A stretch of 42,211 bases of DNA, from assembly GCF_000255705.1 (NCBI RefSeq), contig NZ_JH636448.1, positions 45,550 through 87,760 of the forward strand, written 5' to 3'. A program made the position numbers and the translations under genes. The notes beneath the pieces are model-generated. The model had not been told where the DNA came from. It saw only the letters and a program-made list of their open reading frames with translations, and made no database searches. This DNA comes from Zavarzinella formosa DSM 19928 (GTDB lineage: Bacteria > Planctomycetota > Planctomycetia > Gemmatales > Gemmataceae). This document shows, one piece after another, positions 27,262 through 35,773 of the stretch; position 1 is the stretch's first letter; each line of letters begins with the position of its first letter.

Positions 27262-30200
27262 ATGCCGGAGCCGGTCTCTCCACGACAGTTCCAAAAGTTA
27301 TTGGTCGCCAACCGAAGCGAAATCGCCACACGGGTTTTCCGCTCGGCTCATGAGTTGGGCATTCGGACCGTGGCGATTTTTTCCCACGAAGACCGCTTTG
27401 CCCTGCATCGCTTCAAGGCCGACGAGGCCTATCTGGTCGGCCGACAGGGAGAGCCGATCAAGGCTTACCTGGACATTGCCGGGATTGTCGCTCTGGCCAA
27501 GGAAATCGGTGTGGACGCCATCCATCCCGGTTACGGGTTCCTCTCGGAAAACGCCGCGTTCGCGCGGGCGTGTGCCGAGGCAGGCATCACGTTTGTCGGT
27601 CCCCGGCCGGATATCTTGGATGAGCTTGGCGACAAAGTCGCGGCCCGCCGGATTGCGAAGCTGGCGAAGGTGCCGATCCTGTCCGGCAGCGATGATCCGA
27701 TCAACGACAACGCGGTGGCGAAGCAAATTGCCGAAAAGCTCGGCTACCCGGTGATGGTGAAGGCGGCGATGGGGGGCGGCGGCCGGGGGATGCGGCCGGT
27801 GTACTCGGCCGATCAACTCGAACCGGCGTTGGATCAGGCCCGGCGGGAGGCCGGTTCGGCGTTTGGCGTATCGGATGTGTTTCTGGAGAAATTGGTCCGG
27901 CGCGCGAAGCATATTGAAGTGCAACTCATCGGGGACAACCACGGGAATCTGGTTCACCTTTACGAACGTGATTGCAGCATCCAACGACGGCATCAGAAGG
28001 TCGTCGAACTGGCCCCGGCTCCCGAACTCAAGGAAAGCACGCGCAACAAGATCTTGGAAGCCGCGCTGGCTGTCGGCCGGGCGGTGAAGCTCAACAACGC
28101 GGGCACGGTGGAGTTTCTCGTCGATGCCGAATCGGGCGAGTTTTTCTTCATCGAAGTGAATCCGCGGATTCAGGTCGAACATACCGTCACGGAAGTGGTG
28201 ACCGGCTACGACATCGTGCGGACTCAGATCCTCATCGCCCAAGGGCAGCCGCTTTCTTCCGAAGAAATCAGTCTCGGCGACCAATCGAAGATCACCACGC
28301 AGGGCTACGCGATCCAGTGCCGGGTGACCACCGAAGACCCGGCGAACGGGTTCGTGCCGGATTATGGCCGGTTGACGGCGTATCGTTCTTCGGGCGGCAC
28401 CGGCGTCCGGCTCGACGCGGGGACGGCCTTCCCCGGTGCGATCATCACGCCCTTCTATGACTCGATGCTGGTGAAGGTCACCACCAGCGGCATCCGCTTC
28501 AAGGATGCCGCCCGGCGGATGGAGCGGGCTCTCCAGGAATTCCGCATCCGGGGGGTGAAGACAAATATCCCCTTCTTGCTGAACCTAATCACCCATCCCT
28601 CGTTCCTGGCCAACGAGACGACGACCAAATTCATCGACGAGACGCCGGAGTTGTTCCGCTTCTCGTCCCGGCGGGACCGGGCCAGCAAGCTGCTTGGTTA
28701 CATTGCGGAGATCATTGTCAATGGTCACCCGGAAGTGAAGGCCAAGCCGCCGGCCTTCCGCGGCCCCGTCGCCGTGCCGGGGGAGACGAAGATTTTGTCG
28801 CCGATCCCGGCCGGGACGAAAACCAAACTCACGGAACTCGGGGCCGAGGGGTTTGCGAAGTGGGTTCGTCAGCAAAAGCCGTTGTTCATCACCGACACGA
28901 CGATGCGGGACGCCCACCAATCCCTGTTTGCCACGCGGATGCGAACGTTCGACATGCTGAAGGTCGCCAAGCGATATGCCCATTTGCATTCTGGCTTCTT
29001 CTCGCTGGAAATGTGGGGTGGGGCGACGTTCGACACCTCGATGCGGTTCCTCAAGGAGTCGCCGTGGGATCGGTTGCATCAGCTTCGCCAGGCCGTGCCG
29101 AACGTGCTGTTCCAAATGCTGCTGCGGGCCGCCAACGCCGTCGGATACACCAACTACCCGGACAACGTCGTGGAGGCGTTTGTCAAGGAGTCGTCGCAAG
29201 CGGGTGTGGATGTCTTCCGCATTTTTGACTCGTTGAACTGGCTGCCGAACATTCGGCCGGTGATCGAGGCGGTTCGCAAAACGCCGGGCATTGCCGAGGC
29301 GGCCATTTGTTACACCGGGGACATTCTCGACCCGAAACGGGACAAATATTCGCTGACCTATTACGTGAATCTGGCCAAGGAACTGGTGAAGGCGGGAACG
29401 CACATTCTGGCCATCAAGGACATGGCCGGATTGCTGAAGCCCTTCGCGGCGAAGAAGCTGGTGAAGGCATTGCGGGCCGAGATCAATGTGCCCATTCACT
29501 TCCACACACACGACACGGCCGGGGGGCAAATCGCCTCCTATCTGATGGCGGCTGAGGAAGGCGTGGACATTGTTGATTGCGCGTTCGCGTCGATGGCCGG
29601 GTTGACCAGCCAGCCAAGCGTGAACGCCGTGATGGAAGCATTGCGATTCACGGATCGATCGCCGGAATTCGACTTTGATGAATTGCAGGCGACCGCCAAT
29701 TATTGGGACGGCGTGCGGAAGTTTTACGAGCCGTTCGAGACGACGCAGAAATACGCCTCCTCCGAAGTCTATCTCCACGAAATGCCGGGGGGCCAGTACG
29801 CGAACCTGTACCAGCAAGCCCAATCGCTCGGCGTGGGGGCGCGCTGGAGCGAAGTCGGCAAGATGTACGCGGCCGTCAACCAGATGTTCGGGGACATCGT
29901 GAAGGTCACGCCTTCCTCGAAGGTCGTGGGGGACATGACGCTGTTTATGATGGCCAACAATCTGACCCCCGAGCAGGTGTTGGACCCGAAACGGGACATT
30001 GCCTTCCCGGAATCGGTCGTGGAGTTCTTTGAGGGCCGACTTGGCCAACCGCCGGGCGGGTTTCCTCCGGCGTTGTCCAAGAAGATTCTGCGGGGGCGTC
30101 CGGCAATCACCGTTCGGCCGGGGGAATTGCTGCCGCCGACGGATCTGGATGCGGTGCGGGCTGAACTGGAAAAGAAACTCGGCCGCAAACCCACCGAATT

Positions 30201-30729
30201 GGATGTCAATTCGCACCTGATGTACCCGAAGGTGTTCGCGGACTTCATCCAACATCAACAACTGTACTCGGACACGTCGATCCTGCCGACGTCCGCCTTC
30301 TTCTACGGGATGGAACCCGGCGAGGAAATGAGCGTCGAAATCGAGCCGGGCAAGACGCTGATCGTGAAGTTCCAAACCATCGGCGACGTTCACGCGGACG
30401 GCACCCGGCAAGTGTTCTTTGAACTCAACGGCCAGCCCCGCGAGGTCACCGTGGTGGACAAAAAAGCCGGGGCAGTCGCCGGGTTCAAACGGGCCAAGGC
30501 CGAACCGGGGAACCCGTTACATGTGGCCGCCCCGATGCCCGGGTCGGTGGTCACGATTGCCGTCGGAGTCGGCGAGGAAGTGGCGGCGGGCCAAAAACTG
30601 CTGACGCTGGAGGCGATGAAAATGGAGACCACCCTGTACGCCGAGCGGGCCGGAAAAATTGCCGAAGTGGGCGTCCTGCCGCTGACACAAGTACAGGCCG
30701 GGGATCTGTTGATTCGTTACGAAAAGTGA
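27262..30729 (+). CDS. pyc: Pyruvate carboxylase
   Basis: This biotin enzyme carboxylates pyruvate to oxaloacetate with ATP and bicarbonate, refilling the TCA cycle. The 1155-residue single-chain protein contains the biotin carboxylase (KLLVANRSEIATRVFRSAHE, the ATP-grasp GGGGRGM and EVNPRIQVEHTVTE), the carboxyltransferase TIM barrel (ITDTTMRDAHQSLFATRMRT, with HTHDTAGG metal ligands) and a C-terminal biotinyl domain with EAMKMET, where Lys1120 carries biotin. ATG 27262 follows GGGAG by 8 bases; a GTG at 27253 is an alternative start. Length agrees with bacterial PYC (about 1150). No partner gene is needed, and the next gene starts 63 bases downstream. Confidence 0.97.
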   Translation: MPEPVSPRQFQKLLVANRSEIATRVFRSAHELGIRTVAIFSHEDRFALHRFKADEAYLVGRQGEPIKAYLDIAGIVALAKEIGVDAIHPGYGFLSENAAFARACAEAGITFVGPRPDILDELGDKVAARRIAKLAKVPILSGSDDPINDNAVAKQIAEKLGYPVMVKAAMGGGGRGMRPVYSADQLEPALDQARREAGSAFGVSDVFLEKLVRRAKHIEVQLIGDNHGNLVHLYERDCSIQRRHQKVVELAPAPELKESTRNKILEAALAVGRAVKLNNAGTVEFLVDAESGEFFFIEVNPRIQVEHTVTEVVTGYDIVRTQILIAQGQPLSSEEISLGDQSKITTQGYAIQCRVTTEDPANGFVPDYGRLTAYRSSGGTGVRLDAGTAFPGAIITPFYDSMLVKVTTSGIRFKDAARRMERALQEFRIRGVKTNIPFLLNLITHPSFLANETTTKFIDETPELFRFSSRRDRASKLLGYIAEIIVNGHPEVKAKPPAFRGPVAVPGETKILSPIPAGTKTKLTELGAEGFAKWVRQQKPLFITDTTMRDAHQSLFATRMRTFDMLKVAKRYAHLHSGFFSLEMWGGATFDTSMRFLKESPWDRLHQLRQAVPNVLFQMLLRAANAVGYTNYPDNVVEAFVKESSQAGVDVFRIFDSLNWLPNIRPVIEAVRKTPGIAEAAICYTGDILDPKRDKYSLTYYVNLAKELVKAGTHILAIKDMAGLLKPFAAKKLVKALRAEINVPIHFHTHDTAGGQIASYLMAAEEGVDIVDCAFASMAGLTSQPSVNAVMEALRFTDRSPEFDFDELQATANYWDGVRKFYEPFETTQKYASSEVYLHEMPGGQYANLYQQAQSLGVGARWSEVGKMYAAVNQMFGDIVKVTPSSKVVGDMTLFMMANNLTPEQVLDPKRDIAFPESVVEFFEGRLGQPPGGFPPALSKKILRGRPAITVRPGELLPPTDLDAVRAELEKKLGRKPTELDVNSHLMYPKVFADFIQHQQLYSDTSILPTSAFFYGMEPGEEMSVEIEPGKTLIVKFQTIGDVHADGTRQVFFELNGQPREVTVVDKKAGAVAGFKRAKAEPGNPLHVAAPMPGSVVTIAVGVGEEVAAGQKLLTLEAMKMETTLYAERAGKIAEVGVLPLTQVQAGDLLIRYEK

Positions 30730-30792
30730 TGATTTTGCCGGATGGTGTCAGCCAAACGGCCCGAGATAACTCATGACGCAAGCGGAGGCCCC

Positions 30793-31494
30793 ATGTCCCG
30801 GTTTCGGACGGTGTTCACCCGAGTTCACACGGTGCTTCCAGTCATTCATGTGGAAACAGCGTCGCAGGCTGTCCAAAACGCCCGTGTGGCTCGCGACGCC
30901 GGTGCGGACGGCGTGTTTCTCATCAATCACTCCATGACGGATGAGACATTGCTGGCCATCCATGAGATTGTCGCGGACGATCACCCGGATTGGTGGGTCG
31001 GTGTCAATTGTCTGGGATCGTCGCCCGAGGGAGCCTTCAAATTGCTTTCGACAAAGGTGAAGGGGCTGTGGGTTGATAACGCCGGGATCGAAGAGGGGCA
31101 AGAGAATCAGCCTTACGCCGACAAGGTTCTGGCCGTCCGGCAATCCTGTGTTCCGGAGTGTCTATACTTCGGAGGCGTGGCATTCAAATACCAACGACAT
31201 GTCGAGGATCTGGAGTCGGCAAGCAAGATCGCCTCGCGGCATATGGATGTGGTCACCACCAGCGGTCCGGGCACCGGACACGCGGCCGACACTGAAAAAA
31301 TCCGTCGAATGAAACTGGCGATGGGGGACACGCCGCTGGCAATTGCCAGTGGCATCACCCCGGAGAATGTTTCGGAGTTTCTCCAGTTCGCCGATTGTTT
31401 TTTGGTGGCGACGGGGATCAGCAAGACCTTTACCGAACTGGACCCGGCAAAGGTCCGGTCGCTGATTGAAACAGTGCGAGCGTTCAAAGGCTGA
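30793..31494 (+). CDS. TIM-barrel protein resembling the BtpA/SgcQ family
   Basis: The 233-residue product starts MSRFRTVFTRVHTVLPVIHV and shows alternating strands and helices: NARVARDAGADGVFLINHSM, WWVGVNCLGSSPEGAFKLLS, then VVTTSGPGTGHAADTEKIRR and PLAIASGITPENVSEFLQFA. The last two segments are like the C-terminal phosphate-binding end of BtpA/SgcQ proteins (SGxxTGxxPDxExxRxxK...LVASGVTPENV). BtpA is linked to photosystem I stability in cyanobacteria, but its relatives have unknown reactions. GGAGG precedes ATG 30793 by four bases. It lies just after pyc, but no functional link is evident. Confidence 0.65.
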   Translation: MSRFRTVFTRVHTVLPVIHVETASQAVQNARVARDAGADGVFLINHSMTDETLLAIHEIVADDHPDWWVGVNCLGSSPEGAFKLLSTKVKGLWVDNAGIEEGQENQPYADKVLAVRQSCVPECLYFGGVAFKYQRHVEDLESASKIASRHMDVVTTSGPGTGHAADTEKIRRMKLAMGDTPLAIASGITPENVSEFLQFADCFLVATGISKTFTELDPAKVRSLIETVRAFKG

Positions 31495-31526
31495 ATGTGT
31501 TCTGAATTCGCCCGGTTGTCAGCCGT

Positions 31527-31949
31527 TTACTTCAGTTCTTTGCCGTTGACCATCTTGATTCCTTCTCGTGAATACGAGCCGATCACATAACGGGTGCCGG
31601 GGCGAAGATCGCGGGTTCCCAACCCGTTGATTGTCAGCGAACCTGTCTTCTCGTCTGCTTTGACAAAGTGGGAGATTTTGCTTCCCCGGCTGGTTACCAC
31701 GGCGATGAACTCTTTTGTGAAATCCACTTCCGGCGGCTTTCCCTCTAATTTCCAATCTGTCCAAAGTTTTTCGAGTTCTTTCGCTTCGGTGATAATCTTT
31801 GGGCCGCCTGCCCCGGCATTGTCATCAGCCACGCTACCGGCCCACTCCTTGATTGCTTTCACAGGCTTTTTCTCATCGGCAAACGCCGGGGAACACAGGA
31901 TTACTTGGGCGACGGCAACCGTCGCGGCCGAACAGAAGACGCGCATCAC
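31527..31949 (-). CDS. Small secreted protein, tandem paralogue 3
   Basis: The 140-residue product has a signal peptide (MMRVFCSAATVAVAQVILCS, cleavage near AFA) and a mature part of alternating strands: PVKAIKEWAGSVADDNAGAG, EFIAVVTSRGSKI and the end SYSREGIKMVNGKELK. It is homologous along its whole length to the two genes upstream on the same strand. The start is GTG 31949: GGAG lies eight bases before it, and the alignment with the paralogues (MMRV, MIRL, MSRL) places the first residue there rather than at ATG 31946. Function unknown; the family looks planctomycete-specific, which is inference. Confidence 0.8.
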   Translation of the reverse strand: MMRVFCSAATVAVAQVILCSPAFADEKKPVKAIKEWAGSVADDNAGAGGPKIITEAKELEKLWTDWKLEGKPPEVDFTKEFIAVVTSRGSKISHFVKADEKTGSLTINGLGTRDLRPGTRYVIGSYSREGIKMVNGKELK

Positions 31950-32060
31950 GGGAACATCTCCATTGAGAATGGTTGGATCGCACGGAGGAATTGTACGCCG
32001 TCACCCAACGCCCCGGATGAAATGCATGAACCGTGCCGTCGATATGGCGTTTCGCTTCGA

Positions 32061-32483
32061 TTACTTCAATTCTTTGCCATTGACTCTCTTGATTCCCTCG
32101 CGGGAAAACGTGCCGATCACGTGGTATGTGTCGGGATAATGTTCGGCGGTGGCCATGCCCCGAATGATGACCCATCCCTGCTCTTCGTCGGGCTTGGCGA
32201 GGAGATGAAGTCTGTCGCCCCGACTAGTCACCACAACTACGAATTCATTTGCGAAGTCCACTTTGGGAACTTCTTCCATGACTTCCAAGTCTTTCCACGC
32301 TTTTTCGAGTTGTTTCGCATCCGTGACGAGTCGATAGTCCCCCAGCACGGGATAGCTGGCATTCGTGAGGCCGCTCCATTGCCTGATGATTTTTACGGGA
32401 TTCTTTTCCACGGCGAACGACACAGAGGAAAGGAACATTTGGGCGATGGCAATGGCCATGATGCAACAGAAGAGACGAATCAT
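32061..32483 (-). CDS. Small secreted protein, tandem paralogue 2
   Basis: The 140-residue product starts MIRLFCCIMAIAIAQMFLSS (signal peptide, cleavage near SFA). It continues KNPVKIIRQWSGLTNASYPV, LVTDAKQLEKAWKDLEV and EFVVVVTSRGDRLHLLAK, and ends GTFSREGIKRVNGKELK. It is closest to the paralogue downstream (EFxxVVTSRG and SREGIKxVNGKELK shared). GGAG precedes ATG 32483 by seven bases. The conserved W-T/A-D..KLEK.W and SREG motifs are shared by all three paralogues, so they are likely structural. No enzyme motif is visible. Confidence 0.82.
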   Translation of the reverse strand: MIRLFCCIMAIAIAQMFLSSVSFAVEKNPVKIIRQWSGLTNASYPVLGDYRLVTDAKQLEKAWKDLEVMEEVPKVDFANEFVVVVTSRGDRLHLLAKPDEEQGWVIIRGMATAEHYPDTYHVIGTFSREGIKRVNGKELK

Positions 32484-32599
32484 GAAACATCTCCGTTGTG
32501 CGAGGTTGAAACCAACGGAGATAGTGTACGTGGCTTTTTTGACGATCTTAAGCAAGCGTCTTCATTCGAGTCTTCGGCAGCAGGGTTAGTTCGCCTGAC

Positions 32600-33013
32600 T
32601 CATTTCAACACCTTGTCGTTGACCTTCTTGACCCCTTCGCGGGAAAACTCGCCGACCACAAACCGGATGCCGGGGGGATTATCTCGGGTGCCGTATCCAA
32701 ACACGGACATCGTGCTTCCTTCCATCGTGGCCTTGATGTCCAGCGAACTTCCCCTGTTGAACACGATCACGACAAAGTTTTGGGCGAAATTGGCCTCGGG
32801 CACTTTACCCGGAGCCGTGGAATCCTTCCACCATTTGGCGAGGGATGCGGAATCCGTGAAGATTCGGGTTTCGCCGATGGTGGGGGCGACATCTTCAATC
32901 TCTCCGGCCCATTGATTGACCGGCTTGACAAATTTTTTGTCCTCGGCCAACGCCGGGAAGGCAAGGACCGCTTGGACGACAATGGCCGCGATGGGAAAAA
33001 GTAACCGACTCAT
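32600..33013 (-). CDS. Small secreted protein, tandem paralogue 1
   Basis: The 137-residue product starts MSRLLFPIAAIVVQAVLAFP (signal peptide, cleavage near ALA). It has KFVKPVNQWAGEIEDVAPTI, IFTDSASLAKWWKDS, NFVVIVFNRGSSLDI and ends GEFSREGVKKVNDKVLK. It is the most divergent of the trio. GGAG lies eight bases before ATG 33013; the frame continues upstream but overlaps the BON gene without homology. The BON gene ends 64 bases upstream on the same strand, so all four may be one transcript. Confidence 0.82.
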   Translation of the reverse strand: MSRLLFPIAAIVVQAVLAFPALAEDKKFVKPVNQWAGEIEDVAPTIGETRIFTDSASLAKWWKDSTAPGKVPEANFAQNFVVIVFNRGSSLDIKATMEGSTMSVFGYGTRDNPPGIRFVVGEFSREGVKKVNDKVLK

Positions 33014-33077
33014 GGGGATATCTCCGTGGTTGGGGCATGACCTGACGAAAGATTTGTAGACGGGCGGCCGGTTGATG

Positions 33078-33827
33078 TCACCGTCGCGTGACCCGTCCCA
33101 CGACAATATCCCGAGAACCGGCAAACGGGGCGATTCGGCGGGCGAGTTCCCAAGCCGTTGCCGGGTCGGCGGCCTGCCCGGTGATGACGATCCGGCCATC
33201 CCGCAGTTCCATCCGCAAATCGGCATATCGTCGGTCGGATGTGCGAAGCCGCTCAATCGCCCGATGATCCGCATCCGTGGACGGCAGGGCTTCCGGCTCC
33301 AACAACCGGGCGACGGGTTCGGCCGGGGCCGGACTGTTTCCGGTGGTGATGAAGTCTGCTTTGGGCTTCATCACCGAGACGGTTTGACGATCCGGCGCTG
33401 CCACCGGCGGCGGGGCAGACATCTCCGGAACCGACATGGGAGACGGCGGCGGGGCCAACACCACCGGAGCAGACGGCCTCTCCGGTTCGGCGGGTTTGCC
33501 CTTCAGGGCGGCCTCGACTTCCTTCACAAAAGTATCCGTCGGCGAGGTCAGCTCGCATTGGTTCACAATGGCGGTGACACCGCGAATGCCCTCAATGGCC
33601 TTCTCGGCCTTCATCATGAGTTGTTTGCTGGGAACCGGCCCCCAAATGACGGCCACTCCCCCTTGTTCGACACGCACGCCGAGATTGAGGTCGGCCAGTT
33701 CTTCGTCGGCCTGCAAAGCGGTGTAGGCCGCGCGGGAAAGGCTGGTGTCTTTGGGGCGTTCGGCGGCCGAGATCGTTCCCGAGATCCCAAACAGGCCGAG
33801 CATGAACACGGAGATGGTGCGACACAT
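33078..33827 (-). CDS. Secreted protein with two BON domains
   Basis: The 249-residue product has a signal peptide (MCRTISVFMLGLFGISGTIS) and a first BON domain (AYTALQADEELADLNLGVRV, QGGVAVIWGPVPSKQLMMKA, IRGVTAIVNQC). A Pro-rich linker follows (PAEPERPSAPVVLAPPPSPM), then a second BON domain (ADLRMELRDGRIVITGQAAD, GSRDIVVGRV). BON domains bind phospholipid or membrane-linked partners and occur in periplasmic proteins such as OsmY. The layout suggests an envelope protein with a flexible spacer. It is the first gene of a minus-strand group with three small secreted proteins. Confidence 0.85.
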   Translation of the reverse strand: MCRTISVFMLGLFGISGTISAAERPKDTSLSRAAYTALQADEELADLNLGVRVEQGGVAVIWGPVPSKQLMMKAEKAIEGIRGVTAIVNQCELTSPTDTFVKEVEAALKGKPAEPERPSAPVVLAPPPSPMSVPEMSAPPPVAAPDRQTVSVMKPKADFITTGNSPAPAEPVARLLEPEALPSTDADHRAIERLRTSDRRYADLRMELRDGRIVITGQAADPATAWELARRIAPFAGSRDIVVGRVTRR

Positions 33828-34141
33828 GGTGATGATTCCTCCCCGATCAATGGTGCGGCCCGCGTGGATTATGCTGAGTTTCGCACCTGTTGGAATTGTG
33901 GGTCATGTTCCGCCGGGATGACGGCCAGAGCGTGAAAGACTTACAAAACATGGCGTAAGTCGGCGAAGGAGTGATGAATCTTCGGGATGGCCCGGTCGGC
34001 GAAAAGGGTTGGATTGTGCGGATTATGCGGACAAATGAGAAATCGGAATGGACTGACCACAAAGCCCCGGAATTAAGGATGTCGGCGAACTTCGTCACCC
34101 GTCTTCTTTGCGAGGCTATGCGTGACTTTGAGTCTTTGCGG
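33828..34141. other. Intergenic stretch with a degenerate copy of the ACCACAAAG repeat
   Basis: TGACCACAAAG near 34056 and CTTTGCGGTCA near 34134 form an imperfect inverted repeat about 75 bases apart, resembling the better-preserved copy at 37.44-37.68 kb. Nothing else coding is seen. Confidence 0.45.
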
Positions 34142-34933
34142 TCAGCCTTTTCCCTTGCAGTCAGACGCCGCCAGCGCCGCCTGGTCGCGGCGGGCAATTT
34201 TTCGCTCGATGCCGAGCATGGCCCGGATGCCGAGATAAACGATCGTCGAGAGCGAACGCACGGATTCCCCGACGTTCACTTTTGAAGTGCCGTGCTTGCG
34301 GTTTTCAAAGAGAATCGGCGTTTCGCCGATGGTGGCCCCGGCCAGCTTGCAGCGGTACAGCATTTCTTGCTGGAAAGAGTAGCCGCTGGAGATCATTCGG
34401 GCGAAATTCACCCGGCGCAGTTTGCTCACCCGGTAACAGCGATATCCGCCGCTGGCGTCACGGATGCCAAGGCGGAACAGGCTTCGCACTAGCAAGTTCA
34501 CCCCGAGGCTCATGCACTGACGGGACAACGGCCAGTTTTCGGAGCCGCCGCCGCGGATATATCGCGAGCCGATCATAATGTCCTTGCGGCTCATCCCTTC
34601 CAGCATCGCGGGCAAGTAGCGGGGTGGATGGCTGAAATCGGCGTCGATGTTCACCATCATGTCGTAATTTTGGGCGATGGCCTGTTTCATGGCGACGATG
34701 ATGGCCGTGCCGAGGCCGAGCTTCCCGGAGCGGTGCAGGCAGCGGACTCGCGGGTCGGCCTCGCTCAATTCGTCCACGATCTTGCCAGTCCCGTCGGGCG
34801 AGTTGTCGTCCACCACCAAAATGTCGGCGTATGGAACCTGTTCGTGAATCCGGGCGATCAACTCGCGGACATTGCCAGCCTCGTTATAGGTGGCCATCGA
34901 GATCAGAACTCTTGCGGGCAATCCAGCTTGCAT
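34142..34933 (-). CDS. Family 2 glycosyltransferase, dolichol/polyprenyl-phosphate mannose synthase type
   Basis: The 263-residue product has ARVLISMATYNEAGNVRELI, ILVVDDNSPDGTGKIVDEL and MMVNIDADFSHPP (the metal-binding DxD). It also has SRYIRGGGSENWPLSRQCMS and RDASGGYRCYR. These are the signatures of the DPM1/polyprenol monophosphomannose synthase branch of GT2, which transfers a sugar from GDP- or UDP-sugar to a polyprenyl phosphate at the cytoplasmic membrane face. No C-terminal membrane segments are present, so it is the soluble DPM1 form. ATG 34933 has GGAG nine bases upstream. The next gene is divergent, starting at 34994. Confidence 0.9.
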   Translation of the reverse strand: MQAGLPARVLISMATYNEAGNVRELIARIHEQVPYADILVVDDNSPDGTGKIVDELSEADPRVRCLHRSGKLGLGTAIIVAMKQAIAQNYDMMVNIDADFSHPPRYLPAMLEGMSRKDIMIGSRYIRGGGSENWPLSRQCMSLGVNLLVRSLFRLGIRDASGGYRCYRVSKLRRVNFARMISSGYSFQQEMLYRCKLAGATIGETPILFENRKHGTSKVNVGESVRSLSTIVYLGIRAMLGIERKIARRDQAALAASDCKGKG

Positions 34934-34993
34934 CAAGGGGGACTCCGGCCCTATGCTTAACCCCAAGGGGTCCGTGGCAAAGGTACAACCAAC

Positions 34994-35728
34994 ATGGCGA
35001 CGACATTTGTGATAGCGTGTCCGGAGTGCGAGAAACAGGTGCGGGCCACCGATGAATTGGTTGGAAAGAAGATTCGCTGCAAAGGATGCGAGCATGTGTT
35101 CCTGGTGAAAGCCCCGGCCGGCCCCCCGCCGTTGAAGAATGCCGCCCCCGAAAAGCCCAAGTCGAAGGGGCCGCCCCCTCCCCCGCCGGTGCCGTCGAAG
35201 GAAGCCAAAAAGGAGGCTCCTCCCAAGGAGGAGCCGAAACCGGATGCCCCGAAAAAGCCTTACGATGATGACGACGACGGCCCGAAGAATTACGGCCTGA
35301 TCGCCGAGGAAAGCGATCTGCCTCGCTGTCCGTTCTGTGCCAAGGAAATGTCTTCGGCGACGGCCATCATCTGCATGAACTGCGGCTACAACACCCGCAC
35401 CCGGTCCCGGCCGGATGTCCAGAAGGTTCACGGCCACACGTTCATGGATGTGTTCGTCTGGCTGCTGCCCGGCATTATTTGCGTCATCGTCATGCTGGGC
35501 CTGATTACTTGGGATTTGATTTTCTGCTCGAAGGTCGAAGGCTGGATCAAGGAAACTCTCCAGGAATCGGACGGCTCATGGTCGGCCGGGCTGAATCCCG
35601 GCTTCTTCAAGACGATGATGACCGTCTTCGTGATCGTGTGCTGCTTCTTTCTCGGGAGAATTGCCTACAAGCGATTGGTGGTGAACAATCGCCCGCCGGA
35701 GAAGTCGATTGAAAAGGATGATGAGTGA
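34994..35728 (+). CDS. MJ0042-type zinc-ribbon membrane protein
   Basis: The 244-residue product starts MATTFVIACPECEKQVRATD and continues ELVGKKIRCKGCEHVFLVKA. The two CxxC pairs about 18 residues apart are the MJ0042/thioredoxin-like zinc-ribbon motif common at the N-terminus of planctomycete proteins. A Pro/Lys-rich linker and an acidic patch (DDDDDGPK) follow, then a second zinc ribbon (CPFCAKE...CMNCGYN). Two membrane helices, about residues 151-172 and 205-226, end the protein. Probably membrane-anchored with the zinc ribbons in the cytoplasm; partner unknown. Confidence 0.8.
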   Translation: MATTFVIACPECEKQVRATDELVGKKIRCKGCEHVFLVKAPAGPPPLKNAAPEKPKSKGPPPPPPVPSKEAKKEAPPKEEPKPDAPKKPYDDDDDGPKNYGLIAEESDLPRCPFCAKEMSSATAIICMNCGYNTRTRSRPDVQKVHGHTFMDVFVWLLPGIICVIVMLGLITWDLIFCSKVEGWIKETLQESDGSWSAGLNPGFFKTMMTVFVIVCCFFLGRIAYKRLVVNNRPPEKSIEKDDE

Positions 35729-35748
35729 GACATTCCGGATGACAAGAC

Positions 35749-35773
35749 AGGGTGGTCACCGGGTGACCACCCT
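35749..35773. terminator. Perfect 12-bp palindrome between convergent genes
   Basis: AGGGTGGTCACC and GGTGACCACCCT flank a single G, so the whole 25-base element is nearly self-complementary. It touches the stop codon of the minus-strand histidine kinase and follows the plus-strand zinc-ribbon gene by 20 bases. It has no T-tract, so it may be a bidirectional transcript-end hairpin or a small REP-like repeat. Confidence 0.5.

Noticed and set aside
28585-30411. 608-codon minus-strand frame opposite pyc
   Set aside because: Antisense shadow of pyruvate carboxylase; composition is His/Arg/Gly-rich and unlike a real protein.
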